From Rhizobium sp. ZPR4 (GTDB lineage Bacteria; Pseudomonadota; Alphaproteobacteria; Rhizobiales; Rhizobiaceae): a DNA stretch of 64,000 nucleotides. The notes beneath the pieces were generated by a model. The model made no database searches and had not been told where the DNA came from. It saw nothing but the letters and a program-made list of their open reading frames with translations. The stretch lies in assembly GCF_040215725.1 (NCBI RefSeq), contig NZ_CP157967.1, forward strand, positions 2,884,501 through 2,948,500, read 5' to 3'. Both the position numbers and the translations under genes were made by a program. Positions 10,594 to 20,365 of the stretch are shown in pieces (positions within the stretch are counted from its first letter, which is position 1; the number at the start of each line of letters is the position of its first letter).

Positions 10594-11673
10594 CTAGTTC
10601 TGGCTGACGAGATTGTCGTCGCGCAGGCGAAATTCGAGCATCAGGCTGCGCTGCAGGATCGAGTGATTGTCGTCCGAGACTAAAATGAGGTGCAGCGAGC
10701 CATCGCTGGCGCGGAAGACATCGATGCCTTCCATATTGTCGATCTGTTCTCGCGTGCTGGCTTCAAAAATCACATTGCCGTCCACAACGGCGCCTGGCTT
10801 GATATCAGCGCCAGCAATACGGCGGATGCGCACGCCAAGGCCGTGCATCAGCCCGAAGCGCCGCTCCAGCAGCAATAGGTCGCCATCGGGCAGAAAGACG
10901 CCATCGCTCACACTGAACTCGCCATGATGCCGGACGGTGAAGCGGCCACTCAACGGGCCGTCCAGAATGGCGGCAAGCATATTGCCCTCATCATCCCGGC
11001 TGTCTTCCGTAACGATGACAGCCCCACCGGCAAGCGGGCTCGACTGCGGCGCAATCATCAGCGCCTCGAGGCTACGATTGGCGCGCAACTGCAATCTCGG
11101 GATCGGGAGAGGCAAGCTGCCGTCAGGCGGAGAAATCTCGAAACCCGGGTCGGGATAGGCGTCGATGCGATGATATTGCTCGTAGCTGACAAGGACATGA
11201 TCGCCCCGGAGTGCCAGCCCCTCCGCATCCATACCACCCCTGCCGGCGTCGGTGCCGCCGTGACGATTGATCATCGGCAAGATACGGGCATCGCTGATAC
11301 CCTTCAGCCGGCCCTTATCGTCGCGCTCGATCGCTCCTGTCAGCCAATGACCGGTATCCAGTACCGAAATGAAATGCTGCTGGTCGGAACGGAAGCGAAT
11401 GGCGGAGATGGCACCGAGAAGCGCATTATCGGAACTGAGCTCAAGGCCGCCGACGAATTCCAGCGAACCGAACAGCGTTTCATTCGAGCCCGGCCTCAAT
11501 GTAGAAATCACAGTGGCGCGGATATTTGCCGGACCGCCCTCATCGCCATCATCGCCGGAGCTGCAGCCGGCAAGCAACGTTGCCAAAACGGCTGCCATCA
11601 AAGCAGCCCATGCCCTGCATCCACAGCGGCCTGAAGGAGGAGTGCCGCCGGCTGGAAAAGGCACCGGCCGCAA
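10594..11673 (-). CDS. esterase-like activity of phytase family lipoprotein
   Basis: A 359-residue exported protein whose N-terminal hydrophobic stretch ends in a lipobox, LLAGC, followed by a Ser/Asp/Gly-rich linker, so it is probably a lipoprotein. The body resembles the phytase-like beta-propeller domain (segments FGSLEFVGGLEL, GGMDAEGLAL, IDNMEGIDVF). Family members are annotated as having phytase-like esterase activity, rarely proven. The start is uncertain: the listed codon is TTG 11673; ATG 11598 would leave a signal peptide without any basic residue, so an upstream start is likelier. Confidence 0.75.
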   Translation of the reverse strand: MRPVPFPAGGTPPSGRCGCRAWAALMAAVLATLLAGCSSGDDGDEGGPANIRATVISTLRPGSNETLFGSLEFVGGLELSSDNALLGAISAIRFRSDQQHFISVLDTGHWLTGAIERDDKGRLKGISDARILPMINRHGGTDAGRGGMDAEGLALRGDHVLVSYEQYHRIDAYPDPGFEISPPDGSLPLPIPRLQLRANRSLEALMIAPQSSPLAGGAVIVTEDSRDDEGNMLAAILDGPLSGRFTVRHHGEFSVSDGVFLPDGDLLLLERRFGLMHGLGVRIRRIAGADIKPGAVVDGNVIFEASTREQIDNMEGIDVFRASDGSLHLILVSDDNHSILQRSLMLEFRLRDDNLVSQN

Positions 11674-11702
11674 GGCCGATGCCGGAAGGAGCGGCAGCGG
11701 GC

Positions 11703-13604
11703 TCAGCTGGCGCGGCGCATGCGCGAGCGCGGCATGCTCGTCTGGTCTTCGAAGAGCGAAGCAAGCTGTTCGGTCATGGCGCCCGCAAGCTCGTCGGCAT
11801 CGACGATGGTGACGGCACGACGATAGTAGCGCGTGACGTCATGGCCGATACCGATGGCCAGCAGTTCGACGGGCGAACGCGTTTCGATCTGGTCGATGAC
11901 AGCGCGCAGATGCCGCTCCAGATAATTGCCCGGATTGACCGACAGCGTGGAATCATCGACCGGCGCACCGTCCGAGATCATCATCAGGATGCGGCGCTGC
12001 TCGCGGCGACCGAGCAGGCGATTATGCGCCCAGATCAGCGCCTCGCCGTCGATGTTTTCCTTGAGCAGGCCTTCGCGCATCATCAGGCCAAGATTGCTGC
12101 GAGACCGTCTGTAGGGCTCGTCCGCGGACTTGTAGATGATGTGCCGCAGGTCGTTCAGACGGCCCGGTGTCTGCGGCTTGCCGCTGGCAAGCCACTTCTC
12201 GCGCGCCTGCCCGCCCTTCCAGGCCTTCGTGGTGAAGCCGAGGATCTCGACCTTGACGCCGCAACGCTCCAGCGTACGCGCCAGAATATCCGCGCAGGAG
12301 GCGGCAACCGTGATCGGCCGTCCGCGCATCGAGCCGGAATTGTCGATCAGCAGCGTCACGACGGTATCGCGGAACTGCGTATCACGCTCCATCTTGAAGG
12401 ACAGTGCCTGCATCGGGTCGATGATCAGGCGCGGCAGGCGTGCCGGATCGAGGTAACCCTCTTCCAGATCGAAGTCCCAGGAGCGGTTCTGCTGCGCCAT
12501 CAGGCGACGCTGCAGACGGTTTGCAAGCCGTCCCACGGCACCCTGCAGATGCGCAAGCTGCTTGTCGAGAAAGGCGCGCAGGCGCTCGAGTTCGGCCGTG
12601 TCACAGAGCTCCTGCGCGGTCGTGGTCTCGTCGAACTCCTCCGTATAGACGTGATAGTCGACCTTCTCGTTGAAGTCGGCGAAAGGCGTGTTCGGACGGC
12701 GGGTTTCACCCGGCGTTTCCGAATCCTCCTCGCCCTCTTCGCTCATGTCGTCGTCGGAGATCTCGCCGCCGTCTTCGGTCGCGCCGTCTTCCATCTGCTC
12801 GTCGGAAGCTTCGCTGTCCTCGGCTGGCGCGGCATCGGAGCCTTCGTCTTCCTTGACGTCGTCGTTATCCTGGTCTTCGCCGTTCGGCTTGTCTTCTTCG
12901 CTCGCCTGCTCTTCGCTGTCGGGCTCGGATTGCTCGTCGCCATATTCCTCAGCCATTTCCATGGCCGTCAGAATATTGCGAACGACACGGGCAAAGCTCT
13001 GCTGGTCATTGATGGCAGAAAGCAGGTTTTCGAGCTGGCCGCCGGTCTTTTCCTCGATGAAGGGACGCCAGAGATCCAGCACCTTGCCGGCGCTTTCCGG
13101 CGGCTTCTGGCCGGTCAGTTTCTCGCGCACGATCATCGCCATGGCTTCGCCGATCGGCGCATCTTCCTGCCGCTCGATGCCGGAGAAATTCGCCTTGGCG
13201 TATTTTTCCGTATTCATCGAGTTGATGTTGGCGGCAACGCCGCTCATGCGCAGCGAGCCGATCGATTCGACGCGTGCCTGCTCGACGGCATCGAAGATGC
13301 TGCGGGCATCCGCGCCCTGAGGCGCCATGACGGCGTGGACGCGCGCATCGTGACAGGCGAGCCGCAAGGCCATCGAATCGCCAAGCCCGCGGGTCACCGC
13401 GAGCTCATGGGCTGTCGGCCGCTTCGAAAGCTCCGGCAAGCGGATGCGCTCGCCGGTCATCCCCGGGCGTTCATTGGCGAATGCCACTTCAACCTCGGCA
13501 TCGCCGGCGATCGAGCGCACGCAGCCCGTGATCGCCCGGCGTAACGGCTCCATGTCCACCGGGGCACCCGGCTTCGCTTTGGAATTATCTCCGCGACCTG
13601 ACAT
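11703..13604 (-). CDS. cobT: aerobic cobaltochelatase subunit CobT
   Basis: A 633-residue subunit of the CobN-CobS-CobT complex that inserts cobalt into hydrogenobyrinic acid a,c-diamide in aerobic B12 synthesis. An N-terminal domain is followed by a very acidic Asp/Glu/Ser linker (roughly residues 217-300) and a C-terminal von Willebrand A domain with the metal motif DNSGSM in [13 protein letters not shown]. The size matches the known CobT of Pseudomonas denitrificans (about 630). It follows cobS by 17 bases on the same strand, so the two are co-transcribed. CobN is not in this window. Confidence 0.97.
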   Translation of the reverse strand: MSGRGDNSKAKPGAPVDMEPLRRAITGCVRSIAGDAEVEVAFANERPGMTGERIRLPELSKRPTAHELAVTRGLGDSMALRLACHDARVHAVMAPQGADARSIFDAVEQARVESIGSLRMSGVAANINSMNTEKYAKANFSGIERQEDAPIGEAMAMIVREKLTGQKPPESAGKVLDLWRPFIEEKTGGQLENLLSAINDQQSFARVVRNILTAMEMAEEYGDEQSEPDSEEQASEEDKPNGEDQDNDDVKEDEGSDAAPAEDSEASDEQMEDGATEDGGEISDDDMSEEGEEDSETPGETRRPNTPFADFNEKVDYHVYTEEFDETTTAQELCDTAELERLRAFLDKQLAHLQGAVGRLANRLQRRLMAQQNRSWDFDLEEGYLDPARLPRLIIDPMQALSFKMERDTQFRDTVVTLLIDNSGSMRGRPITVAASCADILARTLERCGVKVEILGFTTKAWKGGQAREKWLASGKPQTPGRLNDLRHIIYKSADEPYRRSRSNLGLMMREGLLKENIDGEALIWAHNRLLGRREQRRILMMISDGAPVDDSTLSVNPGNYLERHLRAVIDQIETRSPVELLAIGIGHDVTRYYRRAVTIVDADELAGAMTEQLASLFEDQTSMPRSRMRRAS

Positions 13605-13621
13605 GATGTGTCGGCTTTTCC

Positions 13622-14611
13622 TTAGGCTTCGAGCACGATGTTGGCTGCACTTTCCTTCAGCTCGACGCCGAAGGCGCGCTGATAGTGCTCGGCGACCAGC
13701 GGCCGCTCCAGCTCGTCACACTTGTTGAGGAAGGTGACGCGGAAGGCAAAGGCGACATCGCCGAAGATTTCCGCATTCTCGGCCCAGGTGATGACGGTAC
13801 GCGGGCTCATGACGGTCGACAGGTCGCCATTCATGAAGGCCGCGCGCGTCAGGTCGGCAACGCGGACCATCTTGGAGACGGTGTCGCGGCCCTTGTCGGT
13901 ACGGAAGGATTTCACCTTTGCCAGCACGATATCGACTTCGTTGTTGTGCGGCAGGTAGTTCAGCGTCGTCACGATCGACCAGCGGTCCATCTGCGCCTGG
14001 TTGATCTGCTGCGTGCCGTGATAGAGGCCGGTCGTGTCGCCAAGGCCGATGGTGTTGGCGGTCGCAAACAGGCGGAAGGCCGGGTGAGGACGGATGACGC
14101 GGCTCTGGTCGAGCAGCGTCAGGCGGCCCGAGGATTCCAGCACGCGCTGGATGACGAACATCACGTCCGGACGGCCCGCGTCGTATTCGTCGAAGACGAG
14201 CGCGACATTGTGCTGGTAGGCCCAGGGCAGGATGCCGTCCTTGAATTCGGTGACCTGCAGGCCATCCTTGACGACGATCGCATCCTTGCCGACGAGATCG
14301 ATACGGCTGACGTGGCTGTCGAGGTTGATACGCACGCACGGCCAGTTGAGGCGCGCGGCGACCTGCTCGATATGCGAGGATTTGCCGGTACCGTGATAGC
14401 CCGAGATCATCACGCGGCGGTTGTGAGCAAAGCCGGCGAGAATGGCGAGCGTGGTCTCGCGGTCGAAGAGGTAGTCCGTATCGAGGTCCGGCACATAGGC
14501 GCTGCCCTGGCTGTAGGCCGGAACGCGGATATCGGAATCAATGCCGAAAACTTCACGGACCGAAACGGTGGTATCGGGAACTTCGGAAATATCAAGGTCA
14601 ATCTTGCTCAT
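13622..14611 (-). CDS. cobS: aerobic cobaltochelatase subunit CobS
   Basis: A 329-residue AAA+ ATPase that drives cobalt insertion together with CobT and CobN. The Walker A motif is GYHGTGKSS, Walker B is [11 protein letters not shown], and a sensor segment FATANTIG follows. I take ATG 14611 ([13 protein letters not shown]), five bases after GGAG; the adjacent ATG 14614 and a codon at 14638 are possible alternatives. A small GGGTG/CACCC stem lies just ahead of the start. Upstream I see no B12 riboswitch core (no GCCACTG box), so B12 feedback of this pair is not apparent. Confidence 0.96.
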   Translation of the reverse strand: MSKIDLDISEVPDTTVSVREVFGIDSDIRVPAYSQGSAYVPDLDTDYLFDRETTLAILAGFAHNRRVMISGYHGTGKSSHIEQVAARLNWPCVRINLDSHVSRIDLVGKDAIVVKDGLQVTEFKDGILPWAYQHNVALVFDEYDAGRPDVMFVIQRVLESSGRLTLLDQSRVIRPHPAFRLFATANTIGLGDTTGLYHGTQQINQAQMDRWSIVTTLNYLPHNNEVDIVLAKVKSFRTDKGRDTVSKMVRVADLTRAAFMNGDLSTVMSPRTVITWAENAEIFGDVAFAFRVTFLNKCDELERPLVAEHYQRAFGVELKESAANIVLEA

Positions 14612-14922
14612 CATGTCTCCAGGGCGGGTGGCTCTCACCCTGCCATATCAAACTCAGCCGATTTTTTTCCGAAACGCCGCAGCTTGTTGCCCGCATCCGT
14701 TCGGTCGGAACAGCGGCGATACTTCTCCGGGACTAAAGCAAAATCTCGGCGCGATTGCATGATCGCTTGCGAGCATCCTTGAACAGAGTCCCCGGACAAG
14801 AAACGCCGCGTCCGGAAAGTTGACCGAGGTGCAGCCAGCCAAATGCGCACCCTGCCGCGGTTGCCCGCAGCCTCAGCCGATTTGGACCATACCTGATTGA
14901 AGGCGGAGAGCAAGGACGGGAA
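14612..14922. other. gene-free stretch upstream of cobS
   Basis: About 310 bases separate cobS from the end of the J-domain gene. A 92-codon frame on the minus strand (14635-14913) lacks a credible ribosome site and any recognisable domain. The stretch must hold the cobS-cobT promoter. Apart from the GGGTG/CACCC hairpin at 14626-14640 I see nothing definite in it. Confidence 0.5.
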
Positions 14923-15543
14923 TTAACAAAAACCGTTCTGCTTCAATAATTGATAGGCCTGAATTACCGCGCGAAAACGTTCCTCCGATCCGCGGTCACC
15001 GCCATTGGCATCGGGATGGTGCATTTTCACCAATTCCTTGTAGCGGCGCTTGATTTCCGGAGCCGAGGCATTGGCGCCAAGGCCCATGGTATCGAACGCT
15101 TTCGCTTCCAATGTCTTCAGCTTGCGCTGCTGCGGAAAACGCGGGCCGCGCCCCTGCCCTTCGCCTTCCTTGACGAAGCCGAACGGATCGCGGACGCGGG
15201 AATAGGAACCCGATCGGATATCGGAATGAAGCGGGCTGTTCTTGGCAGCCCTGTTGACCCCCACGGTCCAGGTCGGACGATGGCCGGTAATGGCTTCCTT
15301 CTGGTAGCGCGCAATTTCCCCGTCCGAGAGGCCGGAGAAATAATTGTAGCCCTTGTTGTATTCCTTGACGTGCTCGAAGCAGAACAAAAAGAACTGACCT
15401 TCCGCATTGCGCCCGACCGGGGCGCGATGCGTACCGTGTTTGTCGCAGCCGTCCCACTGGCATGTCGGCGGGCCTTGCTCAGGCTCCTGCGCGCGCTTGC
15501 GGCGAGTGCGGATGCGATCGAAATATTTTGAATCAAGTCTCAT
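14923..15543 (-). CDS. J-domain (DnaJ-like) protein
   Basis: A 206-residue protein with a C-terminal J domain: AFDTMGLGANASAPEIKRRY leads into the HPD motif in KMHHPDANGG, then FRAVIQAYQLLKQ. The N-terminal part has a short Cys/His region (CQWDGCDKHGTH and CFEH) that could bind a metal. J domains stimulate the ATPase of an Hsp70. Rhizobial genomes carry this orphan protein beside cobS, and a link to cobaltochelatase is only positional. It is divergent from bolA. Confidence 0.85.
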   Translation of the reverse strand: MRLDSKYFDRIRTRRKRAQEPEQGPPTCQWDGCDKHGTHRAPVGRNAEGQFFLFCFEHVKEYNKGYNYFSGLSDGEIARYQKEAITGHRPTWTVGVNRAAKNSPLHSDIRSGSYSRVRDPFGFVKEGEGQGRGPRFPQQRKLKTLEAKAFDTMGLGANASAPEIKRRYKELVKMHHPDANGGDRGSEERFRAVIQAYQLLKQNGFC

Positions 15544-15651
15544 GGCGTCCTAATTATGGGGCCTTGGATACCCCACAACAAGAATTGACAAACAGGAATG
15601 TTATAGGCTTTGTGGGAGCTTTTTTTTCGTGAGCGAGGTCGACGCGGGAAT

Positions 15652-15939
15652 ATGGAAACGACACTGCAATCCCGCATTGAGCGGAAGCTCCGAGACGCTT
15701 TCGCGCCCGAGCGCCTTGCCGTCATCAATGAAAGCCACCTTCATGCGGGTCACCAGCCCGACATGACCGGGACCGGCGAAACTCATATAAGAGTTCGCAT
15801 CGTTTCCGCCAAGTTTTCCGGCATGCCGCGCCTTGCGCGCCACCGCGCGATCAACGAGCTTTTGAAGCCGGAACTGGATGCCGGCCTGCATGCACTGGCG
15901 GTGGAACCGGCTGCTCCGGGAGAGACGGTGCGCTGGTAG
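15652..15939 (+). CDS. bolA: BolA family protein
   Basis: A 95-residue BolA-type protein. The family fold is visible in RIERKLRDAF, INESHLHAGH and the conserved FSGMPRLARHRAINELL helix, ending in ALAVEPAAPGE. BolA proteins partner with monothiol glutaredoxins in iron-sulfur handling and stress responses. ATG 15652 is chosen because the extra fourteen residues from 15610 are unlike the family. Its promoter region is shared with the divergent J-domain gene and contains a CCCACAA/TTGTGGG inverted pair. Confidence 0.9.
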   Translation: METTLQSRIERKLRDAFAPERLAVINESHLHAGHQPDMTGTGETHIRVRIVSAKFSGMPRLARHRAINELLKPELDAGLHALAVEPAAPGETVRW

Positions 15940-15957
15940 GCTGCCTGCAAGCCGGCT

Positions 15958-17268
15958 TTATTCCGGCTTTGCCTCTTCCGTCTCGGCGGGCCGGATGCGC
16001 AGCTTGGTGATGCGGTTCTTTTCCCGTTTCATGACGATGAAGCGTTTGCCGTAGAAGGTGAAGGCCTGCCGCTCTTCCGGGATGGTCATCGATTCGTGGA
16101 TGACGAGGCCGGCGATCGTCGTTGCCTCTTCGTCGGGCAGATCCCAGTCGAGCGCCCGGTTCAAGTCGCGAATCGGCACGACACCGTCGACGACGATCGA
16201 GCCGTCTGCTTCCTGCCGCACGCCCTGGATGTCGAGATCGTGCTCGTCGGCGATGTCACCGACGATCTCCTCCAGAATGTCTTCCAGGGTGACGATGCCC
16301 TGCACCTCGCCATATTCGTCGACGACGACGGCAAAATGCTGCTTGCGGCGCAGGAAGGCGTTGAGCTGGTCTTCGAGGTTGGTGCTGTCGGGCACGAACC
16401 AGGGCTTTTGCGCGATCTTGACGATATCGAGGTTTTCCGGCTCGACATTGCGCTCTGCCAGCGCCCGCAGCAGGTCCTTGGCATGCACGACGCCGATGAT
16501 GTTGTCGATCGTGCCGCGCCAGAGCGGCATGCGCGTATAGGGGCTGTCGAGGATCGCGCGCACCACCACCTCGGGCGGATCGTCGGCATTGATGGCGCGC
16601 ATCGCCGTGCGGTGCACCATGATATCGGAAAGCTCGAGTTCGCCGAGATCGAGCACGCCGCCCAGACGGTCGCGATCGGCCTTGACCACCGAACCCTCGC
16701 GGTGAAGCAGGTCCACGGCGCCGCGCAGCTCCTCATGCGCCGACAGCATCGACACCTCCCTGGAGAGGTTGATACCGAACAGACCGAGGATCCAGCGGAC
16801 GATGGCATTGACGAAACTCGAGATCGGGCCGACGAAGGCAACGAACAGCCGCACCGTGCCGGCGACGTTGAGCGCGAAGCGATCCGGCGTCGAAATCGCC
16901 CAGCTCTTCGGCAGCACTTCGGCGAAGATGACGAGAATGACGGTCATCGCCGCCGTCGCCAGCGCCACGCCTGAATTGCCAAACAGCCCGAGGAAGACGC
17001 TGGTCGCCAGCGAAGAGGCCAGGATGTTTGCGAGATTGTTGCCGATGAGGAGAGCGCCGATCAGCCGGTCGCGCCGCTCGATCAGGCGCCGCACGATGCC
17101 AGCCTGCTCATCGCCATTGGCTTCGAGCGTGTGGATGCGCGTGCGCGAGACGGCGGTCAGCGCCGTTTCCGAACCGGAGAAGAATGCCGACAATAGCACG
17201 AGCACGACGATCGAGAGGATCTCGGGCCAATATTCCAACAATACAGCCAGCGTGCCCTCGACCGTCAT
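15958..17268 (-). CDS. CNNM/CorC-family membrane protein with CBS domains
   Basis: A 436-residue HlyC/CorC-type protein. The N-terminal DUF21 (CNNM) region has about four hydrophobic helices (for example ILSIVVLVLLSAFFSGSETAL), then two CBS domains (around MVHRTAMRAINADD and KPWFVPDSTNLEDQL) and a C-terminal CorC_HlyC domain. The family moves or senses Mg2+/Co2+ and was once labelled a haemolysin. It overlaps the aroB stop by one base (TGATG) and is the last gene of the aroK-aroB-cnnM run. Confidence 0.88.
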   Translation of the reverse strand: MTVEGTLAVLLEYWPEILSIVVLVLLSAFFSGSETALTAVSRTRIHTLEANGDEQAGIVRRLIERRDRLIGALLIGNNLANILASSLATSVFLGLFGNSGVALATAAMTVILVIFAEVLPKSWAISTPDRFALNVAGTVRLFVAFVGPISSFVNAIVRWILGLFGINLSREVSMLSAHEELRGAVDLLHREGSVVKADRDRLGGVLDLGELELSDIMVHRTAMRAINADDPPEVVVRAILDSPYTRMPLWRGTIDNIIGVVHAKDLLRALAERNVEPENLDIVKIAQKPWFVPDSTNLEDQLNAFLRRKQHFAVVVDEYGEVQGIVTLEDILEEIVGDIADEHDLDIQGVRQEADGSIVVDGVVPIRDLNRALDWDLPDEEATTIAGLVIHESMTIPEERQAFTFYGKRFIVMKREKNRITKLRIRPAETEEAKPE

Positions 17269-18398
17269 CAGGGATGTTTTTCCTTCAGGAAACTCAGGAC
17301 TTCGGAAGACGGCACATCATCGGCAACGAAGGATTGGCCGATGCCGTGCGTGAGAATGAAGGTGAGTTTGCCGCTCTTGACCTTCTTGTCCTGCGCGATC
17401 GCATCCATCAGCGTTTCGGCCGGCGGCAGCGCGCCGGGAATTTCGCCCATGCGGGTCGGCAGACCCACGGCCTTCAGATGCGCCTCGACACGCTTCGCAT
17501 CGTCAGGGCTTGCGAGATTGAGGCGCGAAGAAAATTCATGCGCGAGCACCATGCCGATCGCAACGCCTTCGCCATGCACCAGCCGGCGGCTGTCATAGGC
17601 GGTGGCCGCTTCCAGCGCATGGCCGAAGGTGTGGCCGAGATTGAGCAGGGCACGCGGCCCGTTCTCGCGCTCGTCGGCAACGACGACATCGGACTTTGCC
17701 TGGCAGCTTGCCGCGATCGCCTCGATACGGGCAGCGCCACCCGAGAAGACGTCCCTCCAGTTCGCCTCGAGCCAGGCGAAGAAATCGGGCTTGTCGATCA
17801 GACCGTATTTGGCGACTTCGGCGTAACCGGCGCGGAATTCGCGCGCGCTCAGCGTATTCAGCACTTCGGTATCGGCAAGCACGAGATCCGGCTGATGGAA
17901 GACGCCGACGAGGTTCTTGCCGTGATGGGTGTTGATGCCGGTCTTGCCGCCGACGGACGAATCCACCTGCGACAGCAGCGAGGTCGGAACCTGGACGAAA
18001 CGAACGCCGCGGCGCACGATGCCGGCAGCAAAGCCCGAGAGATCGCCGATAACGCCGCCGCCAAGCGCGATCACTGCATCGTTGCGCTCGACGCGCGCGG
18101 TTAGCACTGCATCGCAGACGGTGATCAGATGCTCGAAACTCTTGGTCTTTTCACCGGCGGGTAGGACGAGGCTGGAGGCCTGGATACCGGCCGCTTCAAG
18201 GCTGGCAACCAACGCATCAAGATAGAGCGGCGCCACATTTTCATCGGTGATGATAGCGGCCTTGCGGCCTTTCAGCCGCGCGGCGATCTCTTGGCCTGCA
18301 CGCGCGATCAGGCCGGAACCGATCAGGATGTCATAGGCGCGCTCGCCGAGAGGCACGCGCACGAGACGCTCTGCGGAAGCCGGTGTGATCGCATTCAT
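17268..18398 (-). CDS. aroB: 3-dehydroquinate synthase
   Basis: A 376-residue NAD-dependent, metal-dependent enzyme that converts DAHP to 3-dehydroquinate, step two of the shikimate pathway. Signature segments are GGGVIGDLSGFAAG, VPTSLLSQVDSSVGGKTGIN and the metal histidines in LNLGHTFGHALE and HGEGVAIGM. The length is standard. It overlaps aroK by four bases and the CBS-domain gene by one, so the three are translationally coupled. Confidence 0.97.
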   Translation of the reverse strand: MNAITPASAERLVRVPLGERAYDILIGSGLIARAGQEIAARLKGRKAAIITDENVAPLYLDALVASLEAAGIQASSLVLPAGEKTKSFEHLITVCDAVLTARVERNDAVIALGGGVIGDLSGFAAGIVRRGVRFVQVPTSLLSQVDSSVGGKTGINTHHGKNLVGVFHQPDLVLADTEVLNTLSAREFRAGYAEVAKYGLIDKPDFFAWLEANWRDVFSGGAARIEAIAASCQAKSDVVVADERENGPRALLNLGHTFGHALEAATAYDSRRLVHGEGVAIGMVLAHEFSSRLNLASPDDAKRVEAHLKAVGLPTRMGEIPGALPPAETLMDAIAQDKKVKSGKLTFILTHGIGQSFVADDVPSSEVLSFLKEKHP

Positions 18399-18988
18399 GG
18401 TATTTTGCTTTCTGCTTTCTTTCCCTCGGCGATGGCGGCAAGGACTTCCTTGACCATGATATCCTTGTTCACATCGCGAGAGAGAACCGTGATATCGGCT
18501 TCCGCGTAAATGGGATAGCGCGCATTCATCAGGTTCTCGAGGGTCTGTTTCGGATTCTCGGTCTTGAGCAGAGGGCGCGTGTCACGCTTGTTCACCCGGT
18601 CCCACAGCACGTCGAGATCGGCCTTCAGCCAGACGGAGAGGCTGCCGCGCTTGACATGCAGCCGCGTGCTTTCGTTGATGAACGCGCCGCCGCCGGTCGA
18701 GACGACACGCGGGCCGCCCTTGAGGAGCCGCTTGATGACGCGCGTTTCCAGCGCCCGGAACTCCAGCTCGCCGTAAGCGGCAAACAGTTCGGCGATCGTC
18801 ATGCGCGACACGCGCTCGATTTCGACATCCGTATCCACGAAAGGAAGGCCGAGCTGCTGCGCAACGGGCCGGCCGATCGAGGATTTTCCTGCTCCCATCA
18901 ATCCCACGAACACGAGATTGCGTTGACCCAGCGCAGCGCGCGCCCTGTCTTTAAGACTTTCGGCAAGGGTCAGGACTTGTTCACTCAT
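18395..18988 (-). CDS. aroK: shikimate kinase
   Basis: A 197-residue P-loop kinase that phosphorylates shikimate at O3. Walker A is GLMGAGKSS, the shikimate-binding DTD follows in PFVDTDVEIE, and GGGAF is the glycine-rich shikimate loop. ATG 18988 (MSEQVLTLAES) is chosen over the 19072 frame start, whose additional 28 residues are not family-like. It is the first gene of the aroK-aroB-CBS operon and is divergent from the small membrane protein gene before xerD. Confidence 0.95.
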   Translation of the reverse strand: MSEQVLTLAESLKDRARAALGQRNLVFVGLMGAGKSSIGRPVAQQLGLPFVDTDVEIERVSRMTIAELFAAYGELEFRALETRVIKRLLKGGPRVVSTGGGAFINESTRLHVKRGSLSVWLKADLDVLWDRVNKRDTRPLLKTENPKQTLENLMNARYPIYAEADITVLSRDVNKDIMVKEVLAAIAEGKKAESKIP

Positions 18989-19148
18989 CGGCCCATTCAC
19001 AATTTCTTTGGAAACGGTATCGTCAAATGCACCGGTAGCGTCAAGACGCCGCTGTCGTAAACGTGTCTGCAATATCCTTCAGCTAACCCTTGAAGGACAT
19101 AATTATTGCGCATCGCCGCGCCAATGAACGGCGAAGGAGAGTTTTCGA

Positions 19149-19316
19149 ATGCCAACCCTGTTTCGCTTCCTTGTCATCTGCGCGGTCATCGCCGGATCGA
19201 TATATGGAGCGATGTGGGCCCTGGTGCTCTTCGTCGATCCCCAGCCCCGTGATGTGACGATCCGCATCGCCCCCGAGCGCATCAACCCGCCGACGACAGG
19301 CTCGCTAAAACCATGA
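19149..19316 (+). CDS. small single-pass membrane protein upstream of xerD
   Basis: A 55-residue frame starting ATG at 19149 behind GGAGAG. It reads [18 protein letters not shown] followed by more hydrophobic residues ([11 protein letters not shown]) and a polar tail rich in Pro and Arg (residues 31-55). One or two helical segments of about 25 residues would place it in the inner membrane with a short tail. Its TGA overlaps the ATG of xerD (ATGA, 19313-19316), so it is translationally coupled to the recombinase. I recognise no family function. Codon use matches the neighbours, which supports it being real. Confidence 0.75.
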   Translation: MPTLFRFLVICAVIAGSIYGAMWALVLFVDPQPRDVTIRIAPERINPPTTGSLKP

Positions 19317-20302
19317 GCGCGCAAGCCGAGAACATGCGAGCGGGCAAGAGAGATCTGGGGCGAGTGCATCTGGAAGCCTTTCTGGAGATGATGAGCGCCG
19401 AGAGAGGCGCCGCCGTCAACACGCTGCAATCCTACGAGCGTGATCTCGACGATCTCCATTCCTTCCTGTCCGAACAGGGCGTGCGCCTGACGGAAGCCAG
19501 CTCCAGCGATCTGGGCGCCTATCTTTCCAGCCTGTCGAGCCAGGGCTTCAAACCGTCCTCCCAGGCACGCCGGCTCTCCGCCATGCGGCAATTCTACAAG
19601 TTCCTTTATGCGGAAGGTCTGCGTACCGACGATCCGACAGGAATCCTCGATGCCCCCAAGAAGGGCCGCGCCCTTCCGAAGACGATGGGCGTTAATGAGG
19701 TGACGAGGCTTCTGACGCAGGCGGAAGAGGAAGCGGCGGTCGAAGGGCCAGATCAACTGCAGCGCCTGCGCATGCTGGTGCTCCTGGAAATGCTCTATGC
19801 CACCGGCATGCGCGTAAGCGAGCTCATCTCTCTGCCTGCGAAGGTGCTGGATCAGGAAGGCCGCTTCCTGATGATCCGCGGCAAGGGCAACAAGGAGCGG
19901 CTGGTGCCGCTGTCGCAGTCGGCCATTTCGGCGCTGAAGACCTATGGACGGCTGCAGGCCGAGATTGCCGCGAACGCCAAGAACCCTGCCCCCGAAAGCC
20001 CATGGCTTTTCCCCGCCGCCTCCAAGCAAGGCTACCTGCCGCGTCAGGTTTTTGCACGCGATCTCAAGGACCTCGCCATCCGGGCCGGCCTGACACCTTC
20101 GATGATTTCGCCGCATGTGATGCGCCATGCCTTCGCGAGCCATCTTCTCGCCAATGGCGCGGACCTGCGCGTCGTGCAGGAACTTCTCGGCCATTCGGAC
20201 ATTTCGACGACGCAAATCTACACACATGTGCTGGAAGAACGCCTTCATCAGCTGGTCCAAACGCATCACCCCCTTGCCAAACAGGCAAAAAAACAGGATT
20301 AG
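19313..20302 (+). CDS. xerD: site-specific tyrosine recombinase XerD
   Basis: A 329-residue tyrosine recombinase that with XerC resolves chromosome dimers at dif during division. The N-terminal SAM-like DNA-binding domain spans about 15-105. Catalytic residues are R167 (GMRVSEL), K191 ([12 protein letters not shown]), H268 and R271 ([11 protein letters not shown]), H294 ([10 protein letters not shown]) and Y303 (IYTH). The complete R-K-H-R-H-Y set and the shared chromosomal position next to aroK and accA support the housekeeping XerD over a mobile-element integrase. Confidence 0.95.
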   Translation: MSAQAENMRAGKRDLGRVHLEAFLEMMSAERGAAVNTLQSYERDLDDLHSFLSEQGVRLTEASSSDLGAYLSSLSSQGFKPSSQARRLSAMRQFYKFLYAEGLRTDDPTGILDAPKKGRALPKTMGVNEVTRLLTQAEEEAAVEGPDQLQRLRMLVLLEMLYATGMRVSELISLPAKVLDQEGRFLMIRGKGNKERLVPLSQSAISALKTYGRLQAEIAANAKNPAPESPWLFPAASKQGYLPRQVFARDLKDLAIRAGLTPSMISPHVMRHAFASHLLANGADLRVVQELLGHSDISTTQIYTHVLEERLHQLVQTHHPLAKQAKKQD

Positions 20303-20365
20303 GACCGGCATACAGGCTGAAGCCGCCGTCTCTCGTAACGGGCAAAAGGATCGGAAACGCACCTC

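Noticed and set aside
11526..13544. A 672-codon plus-strand frame opposite cobT
   Set aside because: Shadow of the cobT codon pattern; its acidic/serine linker becomes a hydrophobic-looking tract only as a reverse reading.
14612..14922. Possible cobalamin riboswitch upstream of cobS
   Set aside because: The conserved GCCACTG core was not found on either strand, and no large fold of the usual kind could be drawn by eye.
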